From DASUFH01 sp036274645 (lineage in GTDB: Bacteria; Acidobacteriota; Terriglobia; 20CM-2-55-15), in contig DASUFH010000292.1 in the NCBI GenBank assembly GCA_036274645.1, positions 1 through 58,233 on the forward strand: a stretch of 58,233 nt of DNA, read 5' to 3'. Below, piece after piece: positions 1 to 8,632 of this stretch. The translations under genes and the position numbers were made by a program. The notes under the pieces were generated by a model, which saw nothing but the letters and a program-made list of their open reading frames with translations, had not been told where the DNA came from and ran no database searches. Within the stretch, counting starts at the first letter, position 1; every line of letters starts with the position of its first letter.

Positions 1-2585
1 TCGGAGATGTGGATCAGGCCATCCTGATGCACCCCGATATCGACGAACGCGCCGAAGTTGGTGACGTTGGTCACCGTTCCTTCCAGCTCCATGCCGTCCT
101 TCAGGTCCCCGATCTCCTTGACGTCATCACGATACTTCGGCGCGACGAAGCGGTCGCGCGGATCACGTCCGGGCCGCAGCAGCTCTTCGCGGATGTCGAG
201 CAGGGTGGCGCGTCCCACTCCGTCTTCCAGGGCGCGGAAGTCCACCGAACGGATATTCGTCGGATTGCCGATCAGGTCCGACACCGGCACGTTGATGGAT
301 TGCGCCATGCGTTCGACGAGCGCGTAGGACTCGGGATGAATCGTCGTGCGATCGAGCGGCTGGTCACCATCGGTGATCCGCACAAAACCCGCCGCCTGCT
401 CAAACGTCTTGTCGCTGATGCTTTCGATGGCGCGCAGTTCCTCGCGCGACCGCAGCGGTCCGGAGGTTTCACGACGCGCGACAATCTCCGCGGCGATCTT
501 CTCATTCAATCCCGAAACGTATTTCAGGAGATCCACTGAGGCCGTGTTCAGATCCACTCCCACACGGTTGACGGCGGATTCCATGGTTGTGGCCAGGCTG
601 CGTTTCAGCTGTTTCTGATCGACATCGTGCTGGTACTGGCCGACGCCGATCGATCGCGGCTCGAGCTTGACGAGTTCAGCGAGCGGATCCTGAAGCCGCC
701 GGGCGATGGACACCGCGCCGCGTACGGCGGAGTCGAGGTTCGGAAACTCTTCCCGCGCGCGTCGCGAGGACGCATAGACGGATGCGCCCGCCTCGTTCAC
801 CATCACCACGAAGACATCTTGGCCGCTCTTCTGAAGGGTGGCGCGGGCGAAGGCTTCCGCTTCGCGGGAGCCGGCGCCATTACCGATGACCACGCCGCGG
901 ACGCCGTGTTTCGACATGAGGTCGAGCAGCGTCTTTTCCGCGCCTTCCACATCGGGCTCAGGTTCAGCGGGACGAATTACCTGGTGCTCGACAAGTTTGC
1001 CGGCGCTGTCCACGACGGCAACCTTGCATCCGTTCTTGAGACCCGGCTCGATGCCGATCATCGCGATGGGGCCGGCCGGCGGCGCCATCAGCAGCGCCCG
1101 CAGGTTCTCCTCGAACACCCGGATGGCCTCGGCCTCGGCGCGCTCGCGCAGGGCCGACCGGACCTCATTCTGAATGGAAGGAGCGATGAGACGGTCATAG
1201 GCGTCTCGCACGGCCAGTTCAAGGTACGTCGCGAAAGTGGATCCCGGTGTTTTCACGATCTCGGCGTTCAGTCCGGCCATGAACGCGTCACGATCGATCT
1301 CCACCGCATACGACAGCACCATTTCACGGCTGCCGCGCCGGATCGCGAGCATCCGGTGCGAGGGAATCCTGGCGACCGGCTCCTCGAACTTGTAGTACAT
1401 CTCGTATTTAGTCTTTTCCGATTCCTTGCCCGGCAGGGCGCGCGCGCGAACCACGCCTTCAGCCCACAGCCGTTCGCGGTACCTTCGGCGGAAATCGGCG
1501 TTTTCGCCGATGCGCTCGGCGAGAATGTCGAGCGCTCCGTTGACCGCTTCTTCGGCGGACCGCACGCTCCGGTCGAGCGGCCCTTTTGCTTTTTGGACGG
1601 GCGCGGGCGCAGGCAGCGGCCCCGATTCTGGTTCGGCCGTTGCAGCGGTGGTTGCAACGCTGGGCGTATCGGCGGAAGACTGGGGTTCCGCCGCGATGGT
1701 ATCGGCCGGCGCCGCGGCTTCCTCTGCGGTCGTGGTATCGGCCGGCGCTGCGGCTTCCTCTGCGGGCGTGGTATCGGCCGGCGCTGCGGCTTCCTCTGCG
1801 GGCGCGGTATCGGCCGGCGCTGCGGCTTCCTCTGCGGGCGTGGTATCGGCCGGCGCTGCGGCTTCCTCTGCGGGCGCGGTAATGGGTGAAGATTCGCCGC
1901 CGACCACTGATGCGCTATCGGCGCTCTCGCTAACCGGCAAGGTCGGAACCGTCGCGTCGGTAACCGACATGGCCACCACAGCCGGGTCGGGATCGGCCGG
2001 CGCCACTTCCGCGCCGGTCAGGATATCGTACGCGGCCAGGATGACTGCTCCATGGCTTTCGTGGCTTTCGTCGTTCCCACCGGAGACTTCCTGGGTTTCT
2101 GCCGGAGGGGGCGCTGCCGGATCGACGCTTTCCGGCGATACGGTCACGAAGCGCTGGGCGTAAACCTCCACCGGTTCCTCGCCAGTCTGTTCCCAGATGT
2201 AGTCGGCCAGGGGCCCCAGTCCGCGCTCGATCGCGGCGCGGGAGCGGCTCTTCCGTCTGGACCGGAACGGCAGATACAGATCGTCGAGTTCGGTTTTGAC
2301 CAGGCTCCCGAGAATTGTCGCTTTCAATTCTTCGGTGAGCTTGCCCTGTTTTTCGATCGACGCGATGATGGACTGCCGGCGGTCCTCCAGCGCGCGGTAG
2401 ACTCCCCGCAATTCGTCGATTTCACGGAGACGAGCTTCGTCCAGGCTGCCGGTGGCTTCCTTGCGATAGCGGGCGATGAAGGGAATCGTCGCGCCGCTCT
2501 CGAGCAGGCTGATGGTGGCTTCCACCCGCGATACGGGAACGCCAGTCTGGGTGCCGATTCGCGCAAGCGCTTCTGGGTTTAGCAT
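1..2585 (-). CDS. tex: Tex-family S1 RNA-binding transcription accessory protein (3' end off left edge)
   Basis: The N-terminus starts MLNPEALARIGTQTG and contains the Tex-type stretch with IPFIARYRKE and LDDLYLPFR. It is followed by the YqgF-like nuclease-fold region (IGIEPGLKNGCKVAVVD), the helix-hairpin-helix part (SVDLLKYVSGLNEKIA) and the beginning of the S1 domain (GTVTNVTNFGAFVDIG), where the window ends. Tex binds nucleic acids and modulates transcription or RNA metabolism. ATG at 2585 has GGAGAG about 10 nt upstream and lies 31 bp after the rhomboid stop, so it is probably the last gene of that operon. It is odd in carrying about 185 extra residues (roughly 153-338), rich in Ala, Pro, Glu, Asp and Thr, between the N-terminal domain and the conserved ALDILAERI helix, where family members have only a short linker. 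Family assignment is secure. Confidence 0.95.
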   Translation of the reverse strand, partial: MLNPEALARIGTQTGVPVSRVEATISLLESGATIPFIARYRKEATGSLDEARLREIDELRGVYRALEDRRQSIIASIEKQGKLTEELKATILGSLVKTELDDLYLPFRSRRKSRSRAAIERGLGPLADYIWEQTGEEPVEVYAQRFVTVSPESVDPAAPPPAETQEVSGGNDESHESHGAVILAAYDILTGAEVAPADPDPAVVAMSVTDATVPTLPVSESADSASVVGGESSPITAPAEEAAAPADTTPAEEAAAPADTAPAEEAAAPADTTPAEEAAAPADTTTAEEAAAPADTIAAEPQSSADTPSVATTAATAEPESGPLPAPAPVQKAKGPLDRSVRSAEEAVNGALDILAERIGENADFRRRYRERLWAEGVVRARALPGKESEKTKYEMYYKFEEPVARIPSHRMLAIRRGSREMVLSYAVEIDRDAFMAGLNAEIVKTPGSTFATYLELAVRDAYDRLIAPSIQNEVRSALRERAEAEAIRVFEENLRALLMAPPAGPIAMIGIEPGLKNGCKVAVVDSAGKLVEHQVIRPAEPEPDVEGAEKTLLDLMSKHGVRGVVIGNGAGSREAEAFARATLQKSGQDVFVVMVNEAGASVYASSRRAREEFPNLDSAVRGAVSIARRLQDPLAELVKLEPRSIGVGQYQHDVDQKQLKRSLATTMESAVNRVGVDLNTASVDLLKYVSGLNEKIAAEIVARRETSGPLRSREELRAIESISDKTFEQAAGFVRITDGDQPLDRTTIHPESYALVERMAQSINVPVSDLIGNPTNIRSVDFRALEDGVGRATLLDIREELLRPGRDPRDRFVAPKYRDDVKEIGDLKDGMELEGTVTNVTNFGAFVDIGVHQDGLIHIS
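1699..1878 (-). repeat. Five tandem 36-bp units inside tex
   Basis: Five copies of a 36-bp unit stand head to tail, in frame with tex. Each encodes 12 residues of the type APADTTPAEEAA. Copies differ by only a few bases (for example gtc/ggc and gtg/gcg near the unit border), which suggests recent expansion by slippage or recombination. The array forms the centre of the larger low-complexity insert in Tex. Confidence 0.95.
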
Positions 2586-2616
2586 GGCCTGTGAACTCTC
2601 CGCATTATTCCACAAC

Positions 2617-3771
2617 TCATTTCTTTTGCCGCAACTCAATCCCGCGGCGCCGTCCTTCGGTGTCGACCCAGTCACGGAATGTCCGCCGGATCTCCGCATT
2701 ACGGCGCATATTTTCCCTGGCGCGGATCTCATGGTCAAAGGTGACGAGGCCCGCGCGCCCGACGTCCTGCTGGATTTTGTACTGACTTTCCATCACGTCG
2801 AGTAGGTCCTGAATCAGGCTGTCGGCGGTTTCGTCCATCGATGGGGCCCGGCGGAGATGATCCAGCGCCGCGGCCGTTTCGTTCATGGATTCGGCCACAC
2901 GCGGTGTTTCCCGGGAAGCGATGGCCGTAATGGAATGATCAAAAGCCTCTTGCGCCTCATTGATGACGCTCACGAAGTCCCGTGTCTGCCTGGCGCCTCC
3001 ATCCGACGGCGTCCACGAAACGGAGTAGCCGTTCAGTGAGATCGGCGGTCCATCATAGTGACGGTAGACCTGAAAGAAAGCCAGCGCAATTGCGCCGATC
3101 GTGACCGCCTGAAACATTCGGAAACCGCCCCCGTCCGTCTCTCCCGGGGGCTGGAAGGGAAGCATTGCCGCGATCAATCCTCCCGCAACCAGCCCGCCAA
3201 TATGCGCAGAATTGTCCACGATACTCATGCTGTAACCAATCAGCAGATTGATTCCGATGACGGGCAGCACGCTGCGGATGACCGCCTGACGGAAAAACGG
3301 CGGGATCTGGTTCCGGTGTCGCAGGCCGAAGCCGAGCAGCGCGCCGAAGAGGCCGAAGATCGCGCCGGACGCGCCGGCGGACAGCGGCTGCGGATTAAAG
3401 TAGTAAGACGCGCCTACTCCCGCAATACCAGCGCCCAGATAAAGAAGCATGTAGCGCCCACCGCCGTACAGGCGCTCCACTTGAGGGCCGACGACCCACA
3501 GCGCATACGAATTGGAGAGAATATGCAGGATTCCGATGTGAAGGAACACCGGCGTCAGGAATCGCCAGAACTCGCCCTTATCAATGGCGGGATTCCACTT
3601 GGCGCCAAACGCCCGGAGGGTGTCGTTGTTCGTCGTTCCCCCGGCGAAGAACATCAGGACAAAAAGCAGGAAATTGATTCCGAGAAGGATGTACGTGAAC
3701 CGGACCGGACTGCGCTGGAGGCCAACGACAAATTCGTAATCGCGTTGTTCAAGCACGCCGACGCCGCTCAC
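2617..3771 (-). CDS. Rhomboid-family intramembrane serine protease
   Basis: 384 residues with about six membrane segments. The rhomboid catalytic pair is visible: Ser135 in GASGAIFG and His190 in NSAHIGGL. The helix FWRFLTPVFLHIGILHILSN (about 68-87) supplies the conserved His and Asn that support the active site. A soluble C-terminal tail of about 170 residues is helical and charged and is not part of the protease core. The GTG start at 3771 overlaps the stop of the upstream DHH gene (GTGA), indicating translational coupling. Rhomboids cleave membrane-protein substrates within the bilayer; the substrate cannot be read from the sequence. Confidence 0.92.
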   Translation of the reverse strand: MSGVGVLEQRDYEFVVGLQRSPVRFTYILLGINFLLFVLMFFAGGTTNNDTLRAFGAKWNPAIDKGEFWRFLTPVFLHIGILHILSNSYALWVVGPQVERLYGGGRYMLLYLGAGIAGVGASYYFNPQPLSAGASGAIFGLFGALLGFGLRHRNQIPPFFRQAVIRSVLPVIGINLLIGYSMSIVDNSAHIGGLVAGGLIAAMLPFQPPGETDGGGFRMFQAVTIGAIALAFFQVYRHYDGPPISLNGYSVSWTPSDGGARQTRDFVSVINEAQEAFDHSITAIASRETPRVAESMNETAAALDHLRRAPSMDETADSLIQDLLDVMESQYKIQQDVGRAGLVTFDHEIRARENMRRNAEIRRTFRDWVDTEGRRRGIELRQKK

Positions 3772-4745
3772 GCTCCGGCGAGATCGCGCTGGAGTTTCTG
3801 AGCGATCTCGCGAGCGGCCGTCCGGGCGTTTTCCAGTTCATCGGGTTTGAATGAAATGGCCGCCACCACCGCGTGCCCTCCCCCGCCGTAGTGTTCGCAG
3901 AGTTTGGCCAGGTTATGGATGCGCTCGCGCGGACTCCACGGATTGGTGCCGACGGAAACCTTGGCCCGGGAAGCGGAACGGCTCACGCCGACGGAATAGA
4001 CACTTTGCGGGAACAGGTAATACGGGATGAACTTGTTGTATCCGTCCAGATTCCGGTCGCTCACGTCGAATTCGATGACGCCCTTGTCGCATCTGGCGCG
4101 TTCGCCGAGCAGACCGATTGACGCGAGATGTTTTTCATGCAGAGCCTCGAATGCGGCGCGCACTTCGGGTTCGTCCAGTGTCCGGGCCAGGGTCTGGCGC
4201 TGCATGAGCCGGATGATCTTGTGCAGCATGGCGCGTTCGTGCGTTCCTTCGATCACCATCATCAGTCGGAGCGCGGGTTCCTTGAGTTCGACAGCCATCT
4301 GCGCGCTGGGGAACTGCGCTCCGTCGATGATGTCGGCCCAGTGGATGAGTTCTTCGAGATCGGCGGCGGCAAATCCGAACTTCTTCTTCGTTTCCGAAGC
4401 GATGTATTTGGTGCACGACTTGAAGCTGGGATCGTGAAATTTCCGTCCACTGGTGTCCCTGCGGAAATGCGCTTCGTCCTCCGGCGAAAGAAACGCGCTT
4501 TCGTGATGGTCGAACCACCAGGTGAGGTGATCCGACGCGCTGTATTTGAAGTCCACGATCACGTTGTCGTCCGGTCCGAACGCCACATCGTCCATGGTCT
4601 GGTTGGCGCGGTGGCTCAGGCCGGCGTATTCGATGTCGGCGTCCGGCGCCACCGTGGCCTGGTAGAACCGGGAAAAGACGGCCGCGGACGCCAGTCCGTC
4701 GAAACAGTTGTCGTGATAAAGGACGCGCAGGTGTTTCATCGTCAT
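3768..4745 (-). CDS. DHH/DHHA1-family phosphoesterase
   Basis: 325 residues. The N-terminal DHH domain shows the metal-binding motif I (HDNCFDG, Asp12 and Asp16) and the signature DHH at 79-81 (WWFDHHESAF). The C-terminal DHHA1 domain carries the glycine-rich GGGGHAVVAA motif near residue 290. Such proteins hydrolyse short oligonucleotides or cyclic dinucleotides (NrnA-like), or belong to less studied subgroups. This copy is closer in size to NrnA than to RecJ, but the exact substrate is unknown. It lies between the acyl-CoA dehydrogenase and the rhomboid gene and overlaps the latter by 4 bp. A palindromic repeat occupies the gap upstream. Confidence 0.85.
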   Translation of the reverse strand: MTMKHLRVLYHDNCFDGLASAAVFSRFYQATVAPDADIEYAGLSHRANQTMDDVAFGPDDNVIVDFKYSASDHLTWWFDHHESAFLSPEDEAHFRRDTSGRKFHDPSFKSCTKYIASETKKKFGFAAADLEELIHWADIIDGAQFPSAQMAVELKEPALRLMMVIEGTHERAMLHKIIRLMQRQTLARTLDEPEVRAAFEALHEKHLASIGLLGERARCDKGVIEFDVSDRNLDGYNKFIPYYLFPQSVYSVGVSRSASRAKVSVGTNPWSPRERIHNLAKLCEHYGGGGHAVVAAISFKPDELENARTAAREIAQKLQRDLAGA

Positions 4746-4756
4746 TACATGTTTGC

Positions 4757-4784
4757 CTGCGCCCTATCGGGCTTGCATTCGCAG
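4757..4784 (-). repeat. REP-like palindromic intergenic repeat (single copy)
   Basis: On the minus strand the element begins CTGCGAATGCAAGCCC and closes with GATAGGGCGCAG, so CTGC/GCAG and GCCC/GGGC can pair to form a hairpin. It lies directly after the acyl-CoA dehydrogenase stop and just before the DHH start. The same core occurs twice in tandem on the plus strand at 43549-43640, with a degenerate third copy behind. Confidence 0.8.
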
Positions 4785-4787
4785 CTC

Positions 4788-5963
4788 TTATTTCAAAAGG
4801 TACCTGGCAATCGTCTGCAGTTGCATATTGGACGTGCCCTCGTAAATCTTGCCGATCTTCGAATCCCGAAAATACTTCTCGGCGGGATAGTCCCTCGTGT
4901 AGCCGTAGCCACCGTAGATCTCAACCACCATCGATGTGACCCGCTCGGCAACCTGCGACGCGAAGTATTTTGCCATAGCCGCTTCCTTGAGAAAGCTGTC
5001 GCCGGCATCCTTCAGCCGCGCCGCGTTGTATACCATGAGCCGGGCCGCTTCGATGTCGGTGGCGGCCTCGGCCAGCTGGAACTGGACGGCCTGGAATTCT
5101 GCGATCGGTTTTCCGAAGGCGTGCCGCTCTTTGGCGTAATCGCGACCACATTCCCAGCTGCCCTGGGCCAGGCCCACCATCTGGGCGCCGATTCCGATCC
5201 GGCCTTCGTTTAATGTCTCGATCGCAATCTTGTATCCCTTGCCTGCTTCTCCGAGCACGCTTTCTTCCGGAACCACACAATTCTCGAGGATCAGCTCGCA
5301 CGTGCTGGAGGCGCGGATGCCGAGCTTATCCTCCTTCCGGCCCACGGAAAACCCCGGGGTATCCCGTTCGATAATGAACGCGGTTATTCCACGGTAGCCT
5401 GCCGCCGGATCAATGTTGGCGAAGACGATGAAAATTTCCGCCTCCGCCGCGTTCGTGATCCACAGCTTCCGGCCGTTGATCGTATAGCCGCCCTCCGAGG
5501 CGACGGCGCGCGCCGCCAGCGCGAACGCGTCGCTGCCCGATCCGGCTTCGGACAGGGCATAGGCCCCGACAGCGCTTTCGGCCAGGCGCGGCAGCAGACG
5601 GCTTTTCTGCTCTTCGCTGCCCCACCGCATGATGGCGTTGTTCACGAGCGTGTTCTGGACATCGACGAACACGCCGAACGACGCGTCCACCCGGGAGATC
5701 TCCTCCACCGCGAGGACCGACATGAAGAAGCTCCCTCCCGCGCCTCCATACTGGTCGGGCACGTGGATGGACATCAACCCCATCTCGAAAAGCTCCGGGA
5801 TCACCCCGGAGTCCAGTCTGGCCGCCTCGTCCATCTGCCGCACAAGCGGGCGAATGCGCTTTTCGGCGAAGGATCGGCAGGAGTCGGCAAAGAGCCGCTC
5901 GTCCTCCGCAAGCACAGTCAACGGAGCGCGTCCGGCAGATTCCGTTCCGGTCTTGTCACTCAT
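4788..5963 (-). CDS. Acyl-CoA dehydrogenase (short/branched-chain type)
   Basis: 391 residues, the usual length for the FAD-dependent acyl-CoA dehydrogenase family. Visible landmarks are YALSEAGSGSDAFALA (FAD/substrate loop), LWITNA, the family signature region around KLGIRASSTCELILENC, and the C-terminal IYEGTSNMQLQ with Glu375 in the position of the catalytic base of MCAD and SCAD. It catalyses alpha,beta-dehydrogenation of an acyl-CoA, passing electrons to ETF. The sequence resembles short- or branched-chain enzymes, but chain-length specificity cannot be fixed by eye. It is the first gene of the minus-strand run to tex and is divergent from guaA (87 bp apart). Confidence 0.93.
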   Translation of the reverse strand: MSDKTGTESAGRAPLTVLAEDERLFADSCRSFAEKRIRPLVRQMDEAARLDSGVIPELFEMGLMSIHVPDQYGGAGGSFFMSVLAVEEISRVDASFGVFVDVQNTLVNNAIMRWGSEEQKSRLLPRLAESAVGAYALSEAGSGSDAFALAARAVASEGGYTINGRKLWITNAAEAEIFIVFANIDPAAGYRGITAFIIERDTPGFSVGRKEDKLGIRASSTCELILENCVVPEESVLGEAGKGYKIAIETLNEGRIGIGAQMVGLAQGSWECGRDYAKERHAFGKPIAEFQAVQFQLAEAATDIEAARLMVYNAARLKDAGDSFLKEAAMAKYFASQVAERVTSMVVEIYGGYGYTRDYPAEKYFRDSKIGKIYEGTSNMQLQTIARYLLK

Positions 5964-6036
5964 CGTTCACCTGCTCTTTTCCACCCGGGAAAATCGGACA
6001 TTATAGCAAAGATCAGGGCCGCGTCGCCGGGACTGC

Positions 6037-6042
6037 TATAAT
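6037..6042 (+). promoter_or_regulatory. Candidate -10 box for a leaderless guaA transcript
   Basis: A perfect TATAAT lies 8 nt before the guaA ATG at 6051. Initiation about 7 nt downstream would put the 5' end at or next to the start codon, and no Shine-Dalgarno sequence is visible. A good -35 box is not obvious at normal spacing, so this is a candidate only. Confidence 0.5.
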
Positions 6043-6050
6043 GGCGCCCG

Positions 6051-7580
6051 ATGACAGGTTCTGAAACGATTCTCGTCCTGGATTTTGGATCCCAATACAC
6101 ACAATTGATCGGCCGGCGCATCCGCGAGTCGAATGTTTATTCGGAGATCCTGCCGTTCAACACCGCTCTCGACGATATCCGAGCCCGGCATCCGAAGGGA
6201 ATTGTCCTGTCGGGCGGACCGGATTCGGTCTACGAGGCGGGCGCTCCAGCGTGCGACACCGGTGTTTTCGGCCTCGGTGTTCCGGTTCTCGGCGTCTGCT
6301 ATGGCATGCAGCTGATCGCCCGGGAACTCGGTGGACACGTGGAACCCGCCGCCCAACGCGAATATGGCTCGCGATCGATCCGCTCCACCGGCGACTCCCG
6401 CCTGGTGGGCGGTCTGGATCGCGTCTGGATGAGTCATGGCGACCACATCCTTGCGCCGCCGCCAGGATTCGAGGTGACGGCCAAAAGCGATACGACCATG
6501 GCCGCCATGGAAAATCGGGAACGTGGAATCTACGGGATTCAGTTTCATCCCGAGGTGACGCACACCTCGAACGGGACCGAACTGCTCCGCCGGTTCGTTT
6601 TCGATATCTGCAAATGTTCGGGGGACTGGACCATCGGCTCGTTCATCGATCGGGCCATCGAACGCATCCGCGAACAGGTCGGCGGCGGACGGGCCGTTTG
6701 CGCGATCAGTGGGGGCGTGGATTCCACGGTGGCCGCCACGCTGGTCGCTCGCGCCATTGGCGACCGCCTGACCGGCGTGTTCGTCGACAACGGACTCCTC
6801 CGGAAGAACGAGTTTCAGAAAGTCCTCGCCATCCTCCAGAATCAGCTCGGACTCAATGTGCGTGGCGTGGACGCTTCCGCCCGCTTTCTCCGGCGCCTGG
6901 AAGGCGTTACCGATCCGGAAGCCAAGCGAAAGATCATCGGTGAGGAATTCATTCGCGTCTTCGAGGATGAGGCGAACTCCATCGGCGCCGTCGACTTCCT
7001 CGTGCAGGGAACCCTGTATCCGGACGTCATCGAATCCGTTTCGGTCAAGGGGCCCTCGCAAACCATCAAGTCTCACCACAACGTCGGCGGATTGCCCGCC
7101 CAGATGCGGCTCAAACTCGTCGAGCCCCTGCGCGAGCTTTTCAAAGACGAGGTCCGCCGCGTCGGCATCGAACTCGGACTTCCCGAGGAAATGGTCTGGC
7201 GGCAGCCCTTCCCGGGACCCGGACTGGCCGTTCGGGTTATGGGAGAGGTTACGGCCGAGTCCGTCCAGCTCCTTCAGGAGGCGGATGACATCCTGGTCTC
7301 GGAAATCAAGAAGGCTGGACTGTATCGCGAGATCTGGCAATCGTTCGGCGTGCTGCTGCCGGTCCGCAGCGTGGGTGTCATGGGCGACAACCGGACCTAC
7401 GATCGCGCTCTCGCGATCCGGGCGGTTCACAGCTCCGACGGAATGACGGCCGACTGGGTTCGACTTCCTTACGATGTGCTGAATACGATTTCCAGCCGGA
7501 TCGTGAATGAGGTGAAGGGAATCAATCGCGTCGTGTACGACGTGACATCGAAACCACCCGCGACCATCGAGTGGGAATAG
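6051..7580 (+). CDS. guaA: GMP synthase (glutamine-hydrolysing)
   Basis: 509 residues, full length. The N-terminal class-I glutamine amidotransferase has Cys83 in GVCYGMQL and His166/Glu168 in FHPEVT. The ATP pyrophosphatase domain has the PP-loop SGGVDS at 220-225. The C-terminal dimerisation/XMP-binding part has QPFPGPGLAVRV and ends in KPPATIEWE. It converts XMP to GMP with glutamine and ATP in the cytoplasm. It is monocistronic, transcribed away from the acyl-CoA dehydrogenase, and followed by a large inverted repeat. Confidence 0.99.
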   Translation: MTGSETILVLDFGSQYTQLIGRRIRESNVYSEILPFNTALDDIRARHPKGIVLSGGPDSVYEAGAPACDTGVFGLGVPVLGVCYGMQLIARELGGHVEPAAQREYGSRSIRSTGDSRLVGGLDRVWMSHGDHILAPPPGFEVTAKSDTTMAAMENRERGIYGIQFHPEVTHTSNGTELLRRFVFDICKCSGDWTIGSFIDRAIERIREQVGGGRAVCAISGGVDSTVAATLVARAIGDRLTGVFVDNGLLRKNEFQKVLAILQNQLGLNVRGVDASARFLRRLEGVTDPEAKRKIIGEEFIRVFEDEANSIGAVDFLVQGTLYPDVIESVSVKGPSQTIKSHHNVGGLPAQMRLKLVEPLRELFKDEVRRVGIELGLPEEMVWRQPFPGPGLAVRVMGEVTAESVQLLQEADDILVSEIKKAGLYREIWQSFGVLLPVRSVGVMGDNRTYDRALAIRAVHSSDGMTADWVRLPYDVLNTISSRIVNEVKGINRVVYDVTSKPPATIEWE

Positions 7581-7606
7581 CCGCGGGTGTCGGGGCGGTC
7601 TCTCCA

Positions 7607-7750
7607 TCCCCGGTTGTCCATTGTCCATTGACTGTTGTCGATTGTCCGATGAACTTCTTTCATTGTTCGTTGTCCGGCTTGCCGGAGCGAACAATGAAAG
7701 AGGTACAGTTCACAATCGACAACAGTTAATGGACAACGGACAACCGGGGA
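7607..7750. repeat. 144-bp imperfect inverted repeat downstream of guaA
   Basis: Arms 7607-7669 and 7688-7750 (63 bp each) are complementary at 55 of 63 positions. They enclose an 18-bp centre that contains its own small palindrome (TCCGGC-TT-GCCGGA). The arms are built from iterated ATTGTCC-like words. The structure could form a cruciform in DNA or a very long hairpin in RNA, and may serve as the guaA 3' end. It fills most of the 330-bp non-coding gap 7581-7910, in which no gene was seen. Confidence 0.9.
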
Positions 7751-7910
7751 CGGACCCAAAGCGGCAGGGGCTCCTGACACGTCAGTTTCCTGCAATGCGC
7801 CTCGATCCCATCGGTACACAGCTATGGCCACCCATGCCTTCGTCTCACGAGTTTCGTTCCTGAAAGGGAACCGCCGATCGATTGGGAATTCGCAGGCGCG
7901 GAGTGGAACG

Positions 7911-8087
7911 CTACAGCGGGAAGGGACGCATGATCCACCCCAGAATGATGGCCGCTCCGAGGAAGTAGATCAGAATCCGCACGCCGTAACGAAACTGCTC
8001 GCGCGGTGTGTTCTTCGTGACGAGCGCAAAGACAGTCGATACCGCGACCGAAAAGATGAACAGCGCTGAAAAGTGCGAAAGGGTCAT
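7911..8087 (-). CDS. Small two-helix membrane protein, unknown function
   Basis: A 58-codon gene starting MTLSHFSALFIFSVAV and ending WIMRPFPL. Two hydrophobic stretches (about 5-22 and 36-52) flank a short charged loop (TKNTPREQFRYG). The start overlaps the stop of the upstream DUF6677-like gene by ATGA (8084-8087), the usual sign of translational coupling, so it is likely real despite its size. I do not recognise a family. The partner is also a membrane protein, so a joint role in the envelope is possible. Confidence 0.7.
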   Translation of the reverse strand: MTLSHFSALFIFSVAVSTVFALVTKNTPREQFRYGVRILIYFLGAAIILGWIMRPFPL

Positions 8088-8632
8088 GGCTTGCGGCCCA
8101 GCGCGACGTCAAACGCGTCGAGCATGATCAGGTAGTTCAGTAACCCCGCCACCCAGAGAAACTTTTCTCCGTAGTCGTAGGACCGGTTGGCCAGGTTTCC
8201 CTCGCCCGCGCCCATACGTGTGGCGACGAAGTAGGGAAGTCCGACGCCGGCGTCGCCAAAGAACTCCAGAGCCTGGAGCGGAATGGACTGCGCTGTCGGC
8301 GTGCGGTCGAAGGCCCAGCCGTACAGCTTTCCTTCCATTCCCAGGCCGAGAAAGAACAGCGAGAAAACGCACAGGGCGAACAGCAAACTGCGCGTCCAGC
8401 GGCCGAGAATCAGGTGCCCCAGTCCCGGAATGAGCCACGCGCCGGCCGATATAGCGATCGCGGCGCCCATGGGAATGGCGCGTGTTTCCGTGACGATTTC
8501 GGGCGCTGCCGTGAATCCGCCGAGAACCGGCTCGGGTCGTGACGGACTGTGTTCTGTGTGCGGGGTTTCCGATTCGTTAGCGTTCGGCGCGCTATCGCCG
8601 GGCTGGGCTTGCGGCAAGTCTCCGTTCGACAT
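8084..8632 (-). CDS. DUF6677-like membrane protein
   Basis: About 182 residues. A hydrophilic N-terminus of about 55 residues is followed by a Gly-rich hydrophobic helix (AWLIPGLGHLILGRWTRSLLF) that resembles the small-membrane-protein fold of the DUF6677/TM2 type. Two or three further segments follow, the last being KFLWVAGLLNYLIMLDAFDVALG. The likely start is ATG at 8632, with an in-frame GTG immediately before it. Its first 41 bp overlap the end of yggU in another frame. The function of the family is unknown. Confidence 0.7.
   Translation of the reverse strand: MSNGDLPQAQPGDSAPNANESETPHTEHSPSRPEPVLGGFTAAPEIVTETRAIPMGAAIAISAGAWLIPGLGHLILGRWTRSLLFALCVFSLFFLGLGMEGKLYGWAFDRTPTAQSIPLQALEFFGDAGVGLPYFVATRMGAGEGNLANRSYDYGEKFLWVAGLLNYLIMLDAFDVALGRKP

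Noticed and set aside
1699..1878. Considered as a CRISPR array because of the 36-bp unit
   Set aside because: Units are contiguous with no spacers and are in frame within tex.
627..1889. Long plus-strand open frame of 420 codons with RRCGFLCGRGIG repeats
   Set aside because: It is the antisense shadow of the tex repeat region; the minus-strand frame encodes recognisable Tex motifs.
6036..7694. 552-codon minus-strand frame opposite guaA
   Set aside because: Antisense shadow of a clearly conserved gene; no family motifs.
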